From assembly GCF_001425165.1 (NCBI RefSeq), contig NZ_LMDU01000011.1, positions 124,058 to 188,057 on the forward strand: a stretch of DNA of 64,000 nucleotides, read 5' to 3'. The translations under genes and the position numbers were made by a program. The notes below the pieces were generated by a model. It was not told the origin of the DNA, did no database searches, and was given only the letters and a program-made list of their open reading frames with translations. This document shows, piece by piece, positions 26,678 through 35,054 of this stretch (position 1 is its first letter; every line of letters begins with the position of its first letter). The DNA is from Pelomonas sp. Root405 (GTDB lineage Bacteria; Pseudomonadota; Gammaproteobacteria; Burkholderiales; Burkholderiaceae_C).

Positions 26678-27760
26678 TCACAAGCCAACATACAACCGCC
26701 CGCGATTGAACACCCCCTGCGGATCAAACGACGCCTTCAACCGCCGATGAATCGCCGCCAGCGGCGCGCTCAACGGCGCGAACACGCCACAGCTCTTGTC
26801 CTGCGCACGGAACAAGGTCGCATGCCCGCCCACCGCCGCTGCCGCCTCCCGCACAGCCGCCGGCGGCAGCGGCGTAACGACCCAGCGCTGGGCGCCGCCC
26901 CATTCGACAAGTTGCTCGCCATGCAGCTTCAGCGCAGGCGTCGTGCTCGGCAGCGACAGCCGCCACAACCTCGCACCACCCGCTACCGCGCGATCGGCGC
27001 CGATGAAGAACTCGTCGCTCTGGTCGCGCAGGCCGGTCCAGAACGGCGCCGCCATGTCGGCCGGGATGACGTCGCCGCCCAGCTTTCGCACCGCTGCTTC
27101 GACAGCCGCCTTCGCACCGGCCAGCCGCAGCAGCAGCGCGCCGTCCCACCAGGCGCTGGCCTCGATGGGCAAGGGCTCACCGCCCCAACGGTTGACCGCC
27201 ATCAAGGCCGCTGCCTGGTCGAACTCGAAGCGCAGCGTCGCCGTCGCGGCGGGCAGCGGCAGCACCTTCAGCGTGACCTCGGTGATCAGCCCGAGCACGC
27301 CCAGCGACCCCGCCAGCACGCGGCTGACATCGAAGCCGGCGACGTTCTTCATGACCGTGCCGCCAAAGCTCAGCAGCTCGCCCTGGCCATTGATCAGCAC
27401 CGCGCCGAGCAGGTGGTCGCGCACCGAGCCCAGCGCGGCACGGCTGGGGCCGGACAGGCCGGCAGCCACCATGCCGCCCACCGTGCCGCGCCCACCCGAA
27501 CCTCCCATGAAGCGCGGTGGTTCGAACGCCAGGCGCTGGCGGTTGGCGGTCAGCGCGGTCTCGACGTCAGCGAGCGGCGTGCCGGCCAGCACGCTGATGA
27601 ACAACTCGCTGGGTTCATAGGCCGTGATGCCGTTTAGCGCCAGCGTCGACAGCGGCTCGCCCTGCGGCGCCTCGCCGTAGAAATCCTTGCTGCCGTGGCC
27701 GGTGATGCGCAGCGGCGTGCGCGCCTCGCGGATGCGGGCTTGAAGATCGTCGAACGTCAA
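26678..27760 (-). CDS. glcE: Glycolate oxidase FAD-binding subunit
   Basis: 360 residues, typical for GlcE. The FAD-binding fold covers most of the N-terminal half: LRITGHGSKDFYG, ISVLAGTPLADVE, and PPRFMGGSGGRGTVGGMVAAGLSGPSR split around the flavin-binding glycine turns, then GTVMKNVAGFDVSRVLAGSLG. The C-terminus FDPQGVFNRGRLY is the family ending. The start is TTG at 27760, overlapping the glcD stop as TTGA, with GGAG five bases upstream; no better start is available. It forms the GlcDEF complex with its neighbours. Downstream lies element A, then glcF. Confidence 0.94.
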   Translation of the reverse strand: MTFDDLQARIREARTPLRITGHGSKDFYGEAPQGEPLSTLALNGITAYEPSELFISVLAGTPLADVETALTANRQRLAFEPPRFMGGSGGRGTVGGMVAAGLSGPSRAALGSVRDHLLGAVLINGQGELLSFGGTVMKNVAGFDVSRVLAGSLGVLGLITEVTLKVLPLPAATATLRFEFDQAAALMAVNRWGGEPLPIEASAWWDGALLLRLAGAKAAVEAAVRKLGGDVIPADMAAPFWTGLRDQSDEFFIGADRAVAGGARLWRLSLPSTTPALKLHGEQLVEWGGAQRWVVTPLPPAAVREAAAAVGGHATLFRAQDKSCGVFAPLSAPLAAIHRRLKASFDPQGVFNRGRLYVGL

Positions 27761-29235
27761 AACCTCTCCAACTCAGGAAACGCCAGCAGCCCCCGCTTCA
27801 CATGCATGCGCCCGTACTCGGCGCAGCGCGACAGCGACGGGATCTGCTTGCCCGGGTTCAGCGTGCCGGCGGGGTCGAAGGCGGCCTTCAGCGCCAGCAT
27901 CTGCTCGCGCTCCTGCTCGCTGAACTGCACGCACATCGAATTGAGTTTCTCGACACCCACGCCATGCTCGCCGGTCACCGTGCCGCCCAGCGCCACGCTG
28001 CGCTCCAGGATCTCGGCGCCGAACTGCTCGCAGCGGTGCAGTTGATCCGGGTCGTTGGCATCGAACAGGATCAGCGGATGCAGGTTGCCGTCGCCGGCAT
28101 GGAAGACGTTGGCGCAGCGCAGGCCGTACTTCTTCTCCATCTGCTGGATGTCGAGCAGGATGGTGGCCAGGTGCTTGCGCGGGATGGTGGAGTCCATGCA
28201 CATGTAGTCGGGGCTGATGCGGCCGCTCGCCGGGAAGGCGTTCTTGCGGCCGCTCCAGAATTTCAGGCGCTGGGCTTCGTCGGCGCTGACCTGCACGGCC
28301 GTCGCGCCACTGCCCAGCAGCACGGCCTCCATGCGGGCGACCTCCTCGGCCACTTCTTCCGGCGTGCCGTCGCTCTCGCACAGCAGGATGGCCTCGGCGC
28401 CCAGGTCGTAGCCGGCATGCACGAAGTCCTCGACGGCTGCGGTCATCGGCTTGTCCATCATCTCCAGGCCCGCCGGAATGATGCCGGCCGCGATGATGGC
28501 CGCGACCGCGTCGCCGGCCTTGCGCACATCGTCGAAGCTGGCCATCAGGCAGCGCGCCAGCTGCGGCTTGGGCACCAATTTGACGGTAACTTCGGTGACG
28601 ACGGCCAGCATGCCCTCGCTGCCGATGACCAGGGCCAGCAGGTCCAGGCCCGGCGCGTCCAGCGCTTCCGAGCCGAACTCCACCGCCTCGCCCTCGGCCG
28701 TGAAGCCGCGCACGCGCAGCACGTTGTGCAGGGTCAAGCCGTACTTCAGGCAGTGCACGCCGCCCGAGTTCTCGGCGATGTTGCCGCCGATGCTGCAGGC
28801 GATCTGGCTGCTGGGGTCGGGCGCGTAGTACAGGCCGTGTGCGGCGGCGGCCTCGCTGATGGCCAGGTTGCGCACGCCGCATTGCACGCGCGCCGTGCGG
28901 GCCAGCGGGTCGATGGACAGGATCTTGTTGAACTTGGCGAGTGCCAGCGTGACGCCGAATTCATGCGGCATCGCGCCGCCCGACAAGCCGGTGCCGGCGC
29001 CGCGCGCGACGACGGGCACGGCCAGCCGGTGACAGGCCTTGAGCACGGCGGCCACCTGCGCCTCGGTCTCGGGCAGGGCCACGGCCAGCGGGCGCTGACG
29101 GTAGGCCGTCAGGCCGTCGCATTCATAGGGCGTCGTCTGCTCGGCCTGGTACAGCAGCGCGTGCGCCGGCAGCAGCGGCGCCAACGCGGCGACGAGCGCG
29201 GCGCGGCGGGTGGGGAGGTCGTTGGGTGAGTTCAA
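27757..29235 (-). CDS. glcD: Glycolate oxidase catalytic FAD subunit
   Basis: 492 residues, near the E. coli GlcD length. The FAD-linked oxidase fold contains PETEAQVAAVLKACH, VARGAGTGLSGGAMP, IGGNIAENSGGVHCLKYG and IGSEGMLAVVTEVTVKL; the C-terminal cap has NVFHAGDGNLHPLI and the conserved GTVTGEHGVGVEK. The likely start is TTG at 29235 overlapping the upstream PhaM-like stop as TTGA. There is no strong Shine-Dalgarno, so coupling is probable; the alternative is another TTG 17 codons further in. Function with GlcE/GlcF: glycolate to glyoxylate. Confidence 0.94.
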   Translation of the reverse strand: MNSPNDLPTRRAALVAALAPLLPAHALLYQAEQTTPYECDGLTAYRQRPLAVALPETEAQVAAVLKACHRLAVPVVARGAGTGLSGGAMPHEFGVTLALAKFNKILSIDPLARTARVQCGVRNLAISEAAAAHGLYYAPDPSSQIACSIGGNIAENSGGVHCLKYGLTLHNVLRVRGFTAEGEAVEFGSEALDAPGLDLLALVIGSEGMLAVVTEVTVKLVPKPQLARCLMASFDDVRKAGDAVAAIIAAGIIPAGLEMMDKPMTAAVEDFVHAGYDLGAEAILLCESDGTPEEVAEEVARMEAVLLGSGATAVQVSADEAQRLKFWSGRKNAFPASGRISPDYMCMDSTIPRKHLATILLDIQQMEKKYGLRCANVFHAGDGNLHPLILFDANDPDQLHRCEQFGAEILERSVALGGTVTGEHGVGVEKLNSMCVQFSEQEREQMLALKAAFDPAGTLNPGKQIPSLSRCAEYGRMHVKRGLLAFPELERF

Positions 29236-30020
29236 GTCTTGCGGCGAGCAGCGGTCGGGCGCGGCTTGGCGGTGGTCCTGCTCGCCGCTTTGGCTGCCGG
29301 CTTGCTGACGGACTTGGCGGCCGGCTGGGGTGCAGCGCCCGCCAGGCCCTTGGCAACGCCGCCGACGACGGCGCCCGGCACGCTGGCCGCGCGTCGCAGC
29401 GTGTCGCTGGCAGCGTCGAAGCTCTGCTTGACCAGGGTGCCGGCCAGGTTCTTGGCGGCGTCGGTGGCGGTGTCCTTCATGGCCGAGGTGGCGAGCTGCG
29501 TGAACTGCTGGCTCAGCGCCGTCCACCATTGGGTCGGGTCGACCGCGGCGGCCGGGTTGTCGGCGACGGCCTTGGCCGCGTCGCCCGCCGTCTTCACGGT
29601 CTTGGTGGCCACCTTGGCGGCGGTCTTGACCGTGTTGCTGGCCGTCTTCGCGGCCACCTGGGCCGCCGGCGCGGCGGCGGCCATCAGCTCTGCCGGGATG
29701 CCGGGCCAGGACGTGCCGTCGCCGGTCGGCAGCTTGAGGCTTTCGCGCAGGTCGGCCAGCGGCACGTTCATGCTCTGCAGCGTCGACAGCGTCATGCGCT
29801 GCACCTCCAGCGCCTGGATGGTGGCGGCCAGCATGCGCGCGTTCTGCTCCAGCCAGAACTGCACGGTGCGCAACTCTTCGATGCGCTTGCTCAGCTCCTC
29901 GGGGTTGAGCGTCGGCGCCACCCACTGGCCGATGCCGGGCAAGGCCGAGCCGGCGTTCTTGACCAGGCCCTGCAGGAACTCGAAACCGGGCACGAACTTG
30001 GTGAAGCTGTTGTCGGTCAT
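29232..30020 (-). CDS. phaM: PhaM-like polyhydroxyalkanoate granule protein
   Basis: 262 residues. The N-terminal part matches the PhaM family: FVPGFEFLQGLVKNAG, QWVAPTLNPEELSKRIEELR, VQFWLEQNARMLAATIQALE and MTLSTLQSMNVPLADL. The rest is a low-complexity Ala/Lys/Thr-rich tail ending in AKPRPTAARRKT, like the DNA-binding histone-like tail of Ralstonia PhaM. In that species PhaM activates PHA synthase and ties granules to the nucleoid. ATG 30020 has GGAG seven bases upstream. The stop overlaps glcD as TTGA, an unexpected coupling of carbon storage with glycolate oxidation. Confidence 0.85.
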   Translation of the reverse strand: MTDNSFTKFVPGFEFLQGLVKNAGSALPGIGQWVAPTLNPEELSKRIEELRTVQFWLEQNARMLAATIQALEVQRMTLSTLQSMNVPLADLRESLKLPTGDGTSWPGIPAELMAAAAPAAQVAAKTASNTVKTAAKVATKTVKTAGDAAKAVADNPAAAVDPTQWWTALSQQFTQLATSAMKDTATDAAKNLAGTLVKQSFDAASDTLRRAASVPGAVVGGVAKGLAGAAPQPAAKSVSKPAAKAASRTTAKPRPTAARRKT

Positions 30021-30049
30021 GGCTTGTCTCCGGTGAAGGCGCCTGAATG

Positions 30050-30961
30050 CTACTTGCTGGGCAGCAGCGGCTCGACGGTAAAACCCTGCTCGGCCAGCAG
30101 CCGGGGCAGGGCCTGCGGCCCGCTCATGTGCAGGGCGCCCACGGCCACCAGCAGGCGCTGACCGGCGCCGTGCAGGGCGGTGATGCGCGCGGCCAGCTGC
30201 AGGTTGCGGTCGTCGTTGATGCGCTTGAGCCAGGCGTGCTCGGCCGGCGTGTCGGCGCAGGCGCACCAGCGCGCGTAATTGCCCAATGTGGCCAGGTCGC
30301 CGCGCGACCAGGCGCCCGCCAGCCGGCGCAGCGGCGCGCGCATCTGGCCGCTGCGCAGCTGGCGCAGCGTGCCGTCGATGACCGCGGGCAGTTCGGCCGC
30401 GTCGGGTGCCATCGCGTCCAGCTGCTCCTGCACGGTCTCCAGCGACTGCACCGGCCGGCCCTCGCCCTTGGCCCAGCCCAGCAACATCATGTCCTGCCCA
30501 AAGCCGGCGTCGAAGCCGTCGCGGCGCGCTTCCATCAACGTCAGCGTGGCCAGCTGCAGCATGGCGGGCAGCGCGCTCAACGCCGCCGGCGGCAGGCAGG
30601 CGGCACGGGCCTGAGCATCCAGGCGCCTGGCCTGGGCCGGTGCCAGTGGCTCGGGCCTGGGCATGGCGGCCAGCGCGGCGCCGACATCGGCGGGGTCCAG
30701 CTCGACGGCGAGTACCTCGGTCTGCGCCCAGGCTGCACGCAGCGCCGGGCCGGGGTAGGCCCAGTCGGCCTTGCCGATGTGCAGGCTGCCGAACAGATAG
30801 CTGCTGTGGCCGCCGCGGCTGATGCGCCACAGCAGGCCGCGGTCGGGCGCCTTGGCGGCCCAGGCGGCCGACTGCTCGGCGCTGGGCGGGGCGGGTGTGG
30901 GCGGGCAGGCCGCGTGCGCGCTGCCGACGAACAGCAGCCCGAAGAGAACGGCACGGATCAT
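30050..30961 (-). CDS. TraB/GumN family protein
   Basis: 303 residues with a signal peptide (MIRAVLFGLLFVGSAHA). The family hallmarks are present: SYLFGSLHIGK near the N-terminus, VLAVELDPADV in the middle and LVAVGALHMSGPQALPRLL near the end, framing a Tiki/TraB-like fold whose conserved Glu and His residues suggest metal-dependent hydrolase or protease chemistry. The bacterial role is not settled. ATG 30961 overlaps the stop of the upstream aspartic protease gene as ATGA, so the two are co-translated; both act at or beyond the inner membrane. Confidence 0.88.
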   Translation of the reverse strand: MIRAVLFGLLFVGSAHAACPPTPAPPSAEQSAAWAAKAPDRGLLWRISRGGHSSYLFGSLHIGKADWAYPGPALRAAWAQTEVLAVELDPADVGAALAAMPRPEPLAPAQARRLDAQARAACLPPAALSALPAMLQLATLTLMEARRDGFDAGFGQDMMLLGWAKGEGRPVQSLETVQEQLDAMAPDAAELPAVIDGTLRQLRSGQMRAPLRRLAGAWSRGDLATLGNYARWCACADTPAEHAWLKRINDDRNLQLAARITALHGAGQRLLVAVGALHMSGPQALPRLLAEQGFTVEPLLPSK

Positions 30962-31443
30962 GGTTCGGGCGTGATGCGCAGTTCGCCCGGCTTCTGGCTG
31001 AAGTGCAGGCGGCCCAGCACGTCCATGCCCAGCAGCGGCGCGGCCAGGTCGGGCAGCACGGTCACCATCAGCTTGTCGGCCCGCACGCCGCCCTCCAGCG
31101 CCACGTCGGCCCGTGCGACGAAGCCGCGCGTGGCGCCCGCCGCCGTCTGCGCGCGCACGGCGCCCAGCGGCTTGAGGCCGGCGCGCTCGGCCAGGCTTTG
31201 CGGCAGGGCCGTGGCGGTGGCACCGGTGTCGACCAGGAAGTCCACCTCGATGCCGTCGACCCGGCCGGGCCAGTGGAAGTGGCCATCACCGGCGCGCGTC
31301 AGCACGATGACCTCACCGGCCAACTGGAAGCGGCTGGCCTCACGGTGCCGCTCCCAGGCCTTGATGCCCAGGAAAATCACCAGCCCGACCAGCAGCCAGA
31401 CGGTCATCAGCTTGAGAGTGTGGGGGAATTCCTTCTGGGACAC
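30958..31443 (-). CDS. Membrane-anchored retropepsin-like aspartic protease (clan AA, TIGR02281-like)
   Basis: 161 residues. A single N-terminal membrane helix (about 12-28, LMTVWLLVGLVIFLGI) anchors a periplasmic domain with the catalytic motif FLVDTGATATALP and the closing flap region APLLGMDVLGRLHFS. These single-domain proteases act as dimers. Substrate unknown. It is first in a two-gene unit with the TraB/GumN gene (ATGA overlap) and divergent from the DUF6265-type gene. Confidence 0.87.
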   Translation of the reverse strand: MSQKEFPHTLKLMTVWLLVGLVIFLGIKAWERHREASRFQLAGEVIVLTRAGDGHFHWPGRVDGIEVDFLVDTGATATALPQSLAERAGLKPLGAVRAQTAAGATRGFVARADVALEGGVRADKLMVTVLPDLAAPLLGMDVLGRLHFSQKPGELRITPEP

Positions 31444-31512
31444 GGGCGGACGGGCGGTGGGCTAGGGTTTGCGCGGCCACGCACGATAACCGGCCCCACC
31501 AGAATCGGCGGC

Positions 31513-31980
31513 ATGAAGGCCATCGCCACCCTGTTGCCCCTTTTGCTGGCCGTCACCAGCGCCACCGCCCAGGCCGACCCCTTCGCGCCTGTGGCCTGGA
31601 TGGCCGGCTGCTGGGCTCAGCAGAATCGCGAGGCGGGCTCGGTCGAACAGTGGATGGCGCCGGCCGGCGGGCTGATGTTGGGCATGTCACGCACGCTGAA
31701 GAACGGCCGCGTCATCGAGTTCGAGTTCATGCAGATCCGCGCCGAGCCGGACGGCCAGCTCAGCTACGTCGCCCAGCCCCAGGGCCGCCCGCCCACGGTC
31801 TTCAAGCTGCTGCGCCGCGGTGAGAACGAAGCGGTGTTCGAGAACGCGGCGCACGACTTCCCCCAGCGGGTCATCTACCGCCTGGCCGCGCCCGACCAGC
31901 TGGCGGCGCGCATCGAGGGCGAGCGCAAAGGCCAGCCGCGCGGCATCGATTTCGCGATGCGGCGGGTGCCCTGCCCCTGA
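31513..31980 (+). CDS. DUF6265-like secreted protein
   Basis: 155 residues with a signal peptide (MKAIATLLPLLLAVTSATAQA). The mature part has the pattern of a small beta-sheet, lipocalin-like domain: FAPVAWMAGCWAQQ, VEQWMAPAGGLMLGMSRTL, ENAAHDFPQRVIYRL. This pattern matches a widespread uncharacterised family (DUF6265 by recognition). Single gene, divergent from the aspartic protease. Function unknown. Confidence 0.78.
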   Translation: MKAIATLLPLLLAVTSATAQADPFAPVAWMAGCWAQQNREAGSVEQWMAPAGGLMLGMSRTLKNGRVIEFEFMQIRAEPDGQLSYVAQPQGRPPTVFKLLRRGENEAVFENAAHDFPQRVIYRLAAPDQLAARIEGERKGQPRGIDFAMRRVPCP

Positions 31981-32075
31981 GCCCTGGCGCGGGCGCACCG
32001 GCGGCGCCATGTCCTACCGGAAGATCAGGCCATCGCCGCGCTGCTATGTTGCGCAGGCCTTGCCACCATGCCCGG

Positions 32076-32900
32076 ATGCACGTGCTCAAGCGATTCACCG
32101 CCCTCCTCTTCGCCATCCTGCTGTTCGGCCTGGTCGGCTGCTCCAGCCTGAGCCTGGCCTACAACCAGCTGCCGCTGCTGGGCGGCCTGTGGGCCGACAA
32201 ATACCTGGACCTGGACAGCGACCAGAAGGCCCGGCTCAAGGACAAACTGCTGGCGTTCCAGGCCTGGCACCGGCGCGAGGAACTGCCGCAGTGGCAGTCC
32301 CTGTTGCGCCAGGCCCAGACCGCGCTGGAAGACGGTGTGACCCGGCAGGAGCTGCTGGCCCTGGAGCGCGGCGCCCGGGCCAGCGCCGAGCGCAGCCTGC
32401 AGCACGCCGCACCGCTGGCGGCACCGCTGCTGGCGGATCTCAAGCCCGAGCAGTGGCAGCACCTGCAGAAGACGTTGGACGAGAAGACGGCCGAATGGCG
32501 CGAGAAACAGACCGGCAGTGACGCCAGCGACGAGCGCGCCAAGCGCTACACCAAGAACCTGGAGCGCTGGCTGGGCGACCTGGACCGCCCGACGCGCAAG
32601 CTGGCCAGCGCCGATGCCCAGGCCTGGCACTTCGACCTGGCCGCCATGTCGCAGGGCCGCGCCGCCCGCCAAACGCGCACAGTCGAGGCGCTGCGGGCCT
32701 GGTCGCGCCAGGACCTGGCCGGCGGCACGGCCACGCTGATGCGGAACATGCAGCCGCTGCCGACCGAGCAGGCCTATCGCGAGGAGGTGATGGCCAGCGT
32801 GCTGAAGCTGCTCAACGGCCTGGACGCGCAGCAGCGCGAACAGGTGCGCAAGCATTGGGCCAACTGGACGGCCGAGCTGCGCAGCCTGCAGGGCGGCTGA
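32076..32900 (+). CDS. DUF6279-like lipoprotein
   Basis: 274 residues. A lipoprotein signal with lipobox LVGC (Cys near residue 20) follows a hydrophobic stretch (FTALLFAILLFGLVGCSS). The mature part is strongly alpha-helical and charged (DQKARLKDKLLAFQAWHRREELPQWQ is broken here at its repeats), with SLAYNQLPLLGGLWADKYLDL just after the anchor, the signature I associate with DUF6279. I chose ATG 32076 because it puts the signal peptide at the N-terminus; an in-frame ATG at 32046 would add ten residues. Function unknown. Confidence 0.8.
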   Translation: MHVLKRFTALLFAILLFGLVGCSSLSLAYNQLPLLGGLWADKYLDLDSDQKARLKDKLLAFQAWHRREELPQWQSLLRQAQTALEDGVTRQELLALERGARASAERSLQHAAPLAAPLLADLKPEQWQHLQKTLDEKTAEWREKQTGSDASDERAKRYTKNLERWLGDLDRPTRKLASADAQAWHFDLAAMSQGRAARQTRTVEALRAWSRQDLAGGTATLMRNMQPLPTEQAYREEVMASVLKLLNGLDAQQREQVRKHWANWTAELRSLQGG

Positions 32901-32918
32901 GCACCATCAATCCGGCGC

Positions 32919-33788
32919 TCACAGTCCAAACAGCTCGGTCAACGCCTCGCGGTATTGCGCCTGCCCGACGGCATTGGTGTTGTGGTGCGACCCGCCCTCG
33001 ACCAGCACGAAGCGCTTCGGCCCGCGGGCCCGCTCGTACAGCCCCTGGCCGAGCCGGTAGGGAATGAGGCTGTCGCGGCTGCCATGCACCACCAGCAGCG
33101 GCGAGCCCACTTCGGCCACCCGCGCGGCCGCATCGAAGCGCTGCGTGATCAACGGTGACACCGGCAGCCAGCCCCAGCGGAAGCTGCCGACGACGTCGGG
33201 GATGGACGTGAAGCTGCCTTCGACGATGAGGCCGTTCTCGTCGCCGACCTCGCTGGCCAGCTGCACGGCGATCGCGCCGCCCAGGGAATGTCCGAAGATG
33301 AAGCGGCGCTTGTCCGGATGCTGGCGCGCCAGCCAGTCCCAGGCAGCGCGGGCGTCCTCGGCGGCCATGGCTTCGGACGGCAGGCCCGCCGTGCTGCGGC
33401 CGAAGCCGCGGTAGTCCACCCCCAGCACCGAAAAACCCAGCTCGTGCATGCGGCGCATGCGCGGCGCGCTGCCGCGCACGTCGTAGCGCGCGCCATGCAG
33501 GTAAAGCAGCACCGGCGCGTTCGGGTCGGCCTGGGGCAGCCACAGCCCATGCAGGCGCACCGCCGCGCCGCGCGATTCGTCAAGACGGCTCTCGAACGGG
33601 ATCCAGACATCTTCCATGCCCTCGGCGGCAGCCAGGCCGCCGCCCCAGGTGCGGTCGCCGGGCTGGAAGATCCAGCCACGCTGGCGCTCGTCCAGCGTGG
33701 TGCAGCCCACCTGCAGGGCGAGCGTCGCGGCGGCCAGCAGCGCCAGGCCCACCAGGCGCGAGCGGCGGAAGAACGGTTTCAACGGCAT
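32919..33788 (-). CDS. Alpha/beta hydrolase, lipoprotein
   Basis: 289 residues. A lipobox (LQVGC, Cys near 29) anchors it to a membrane. The hydrolase core shows the oxyanion region LLYLHGARYDVRGS, VDYRGFGRS, the nucleophile elbow FIFGHSLGGAIAV, catalytic Asp in VVHGSRDSLIPY and catalytic His in GGSHHNTNAV. It resembles serine esterase/peptidase-like BEM46/YqiA-type hydrolases; substrate unknown. It is convergent with the DUF6279-like gene and ends 18 bases from it. Confidence 0.9.
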   Translation of the reverse strand: MPLKPFFRRSRLVGLALLAAATLALQVGCTTLDERQRGWIFQPGDRTWGGGLAAAEGMEDVWIPFESRLDESRGAAVRLHGLWLPQADPNAPVLLYLHGARYDVRGSAPRMRRMHELGFSVLGVDYRGFGRSTAGLPSEAMAAEDARAAWDWLARQHPDKRRFIFGHSLGGAIAVQLASEVGDENGLIVEGSFTSIPDVVGSFRWGWLPVSPLITQRFDAAARVAEVGSPLLVVHGSRDSLIPYRLGQGLYERARGPKRFVLVEGGSHHNTNAVGQAQYREALTELFGL

Positions 33789-33836
33789 GCGCGCATGCTG
33801 CCAGCTTGAGAGAAACCGTTCAGGCGTGGGCCTAAC

Positions 33837-35054
33837 CTAACTTCGCAATGCGGCGACAGGCGAGAGCCGTGCGGCCCGGCGTGCAGGCACCCAGACGGCC
33901 AGCTGCCCAAGCAGCCACAGCGAAAGCGCACCCGCCGGTAGATACAGCCAGGGCAGCCGCGGCAGCGCATAGCTCTGCATCAGCAGCTGGCTCAGGGCGA
34001 TGGCGCCGCCCAGGCCGATGAGGATGCCGGTGGTCGTCAGCAACAGGTTCTCGAGCTGGAAGTAGCGCAGGATCTGCTGCTGCGTGGCGCCCAGAGCGCG
34101 GCGCGTGCCAATCATGCGGGTGCGCTGCTGCACCCAGAAGCTGGCCAGGCCGACGATGCCCATGGCCGTGACCAGCAGCAACGCCACGCAGACGCCGCCC
34201 ATCAGCCAGGCCATCGCACGGTCCTGGGCATAGAACGCGGCGCGCATCTCGGTCAGCGGCCGCGCCTGGGTGACGACGCGGCCCTTGGCGCCCTCCTCCA
34301 GCACGGCGGTCGCCGCCTTGATCTGCGCGTCCAGCTGGCCCGGCTCGGCGCGGATCACGTAGGACCCGCCGCCGCGCAGGGGCAGGATCATGGCCGCGCC
34401 GCCACCTTCGGAGCGCGAGCGGTGCAGCTGCGTGGGGGTGAGGGTCTGCACCACGCCGATGATGGTCGACGGCGAACGGCCGAAGATGTAGACCGTCTGG
34501 CCCACCGCCGAGTGGCCCGGGAACAACTTGTCGGCCATCACCTTGTTGACGATGAGCTGGCCGATGCGGGGGTCGGAGACGCTGAAGGCCTGGAAGCTGT
34601 CGAGCACCTCCTCGGCCGTGAAGTTGCGACCTTCCAGCAGTTTCAACCCGAAGGTGGGCAGCATCTGGTCGTCGGCGGCGTACTGGGCGGCGGAGACGCG
34701 CAAGCCCTTGCTGTCCGGCTCCAGCGTCACGCCGCTGTTGTTGCTGTTGTTGCCGTAGACGATCTGGTTGGCCACCGTGGCCGCCTTGATGCCCGGCAGC
34801 GCGCGCAGCCGCGCCACGTCCTCGGCCACGATGCCGGCGGTGCGCTCGGGCGGCTGCGGCTTGCTGCCGCGCAGGTTCAACACCGCGATCTCGGTCTCGG
34901 CCAGGCCGCTGTCGGCGTTCAGCGCCTCGACGCGCGTCTGGATCAGGTGCAGCGCGTTGGTGACGATGGCGCAGGTCAGCGCCACCTCCAGCACGATGAG
35001 GCCGGCCGCGATCTTGTGGCGGCGCAGCGTGGAAAGAATGGGCAGCAGGTCCAT
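33837..35054 (-). CDS. MacB-type ABC transporter permease (second of two)
   Basis: 405 residues. One N-terminal TM helix (about 15-35), a periplasmic MacB_PCD-like domain (about 40-270; NADSGLAETEIAVL, GRNFTAEEV) and three C-terminal TM helices of the FtsX fold (WLMGGVCVALLLVTAMGIVG, RRALGATQQQILRYFQLENLLL, LYLPAGALSLWLLGQLAVW). ATG 35054 overlaps the stop of the first permease by one base (TGATG). With the other permease it would form a heterodimer driven by the ATPase at 37638. This family moves molecules from the periplasm outward rather than across the inner membrane. Substrate unknown. Confidence 0.9.
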   Translation of the reverse strand: MDLLPILSTLRRHKIAAGLIVLEVALTCAIVTNALHLIQTRVEALNADSGLAETEIAVLNLRGSKPQPPERTAGIVAEDVARLRALPGIKAATVANQIVYGNNSNNSGVTLEPDSKGLRVSAAQYAADDQMLPTFGLKLLEGRNFTAEEVLDSFQAFSVSDPRIGQLIVNKVMADKLFPGHSAVGQTVYIFGRSPSTIIGVVQTLTPTQLHRSRSEGGGAAMILPLRGGGSYVIRAEPGQLDAQIKAATAVLEEGAKGRVVTQARPLTEMRAAFYAQDRAMAWLMGGVCVALLLVTAMGIVGLASFWVQQRTRMIGTRRALGATQQQILRYFQLENLLLTTTGILIGLGGAIALSQLLMQSYALPRLPWLYLPAGALSLWLLGQLAVWVPARRAARLSPVAALRS

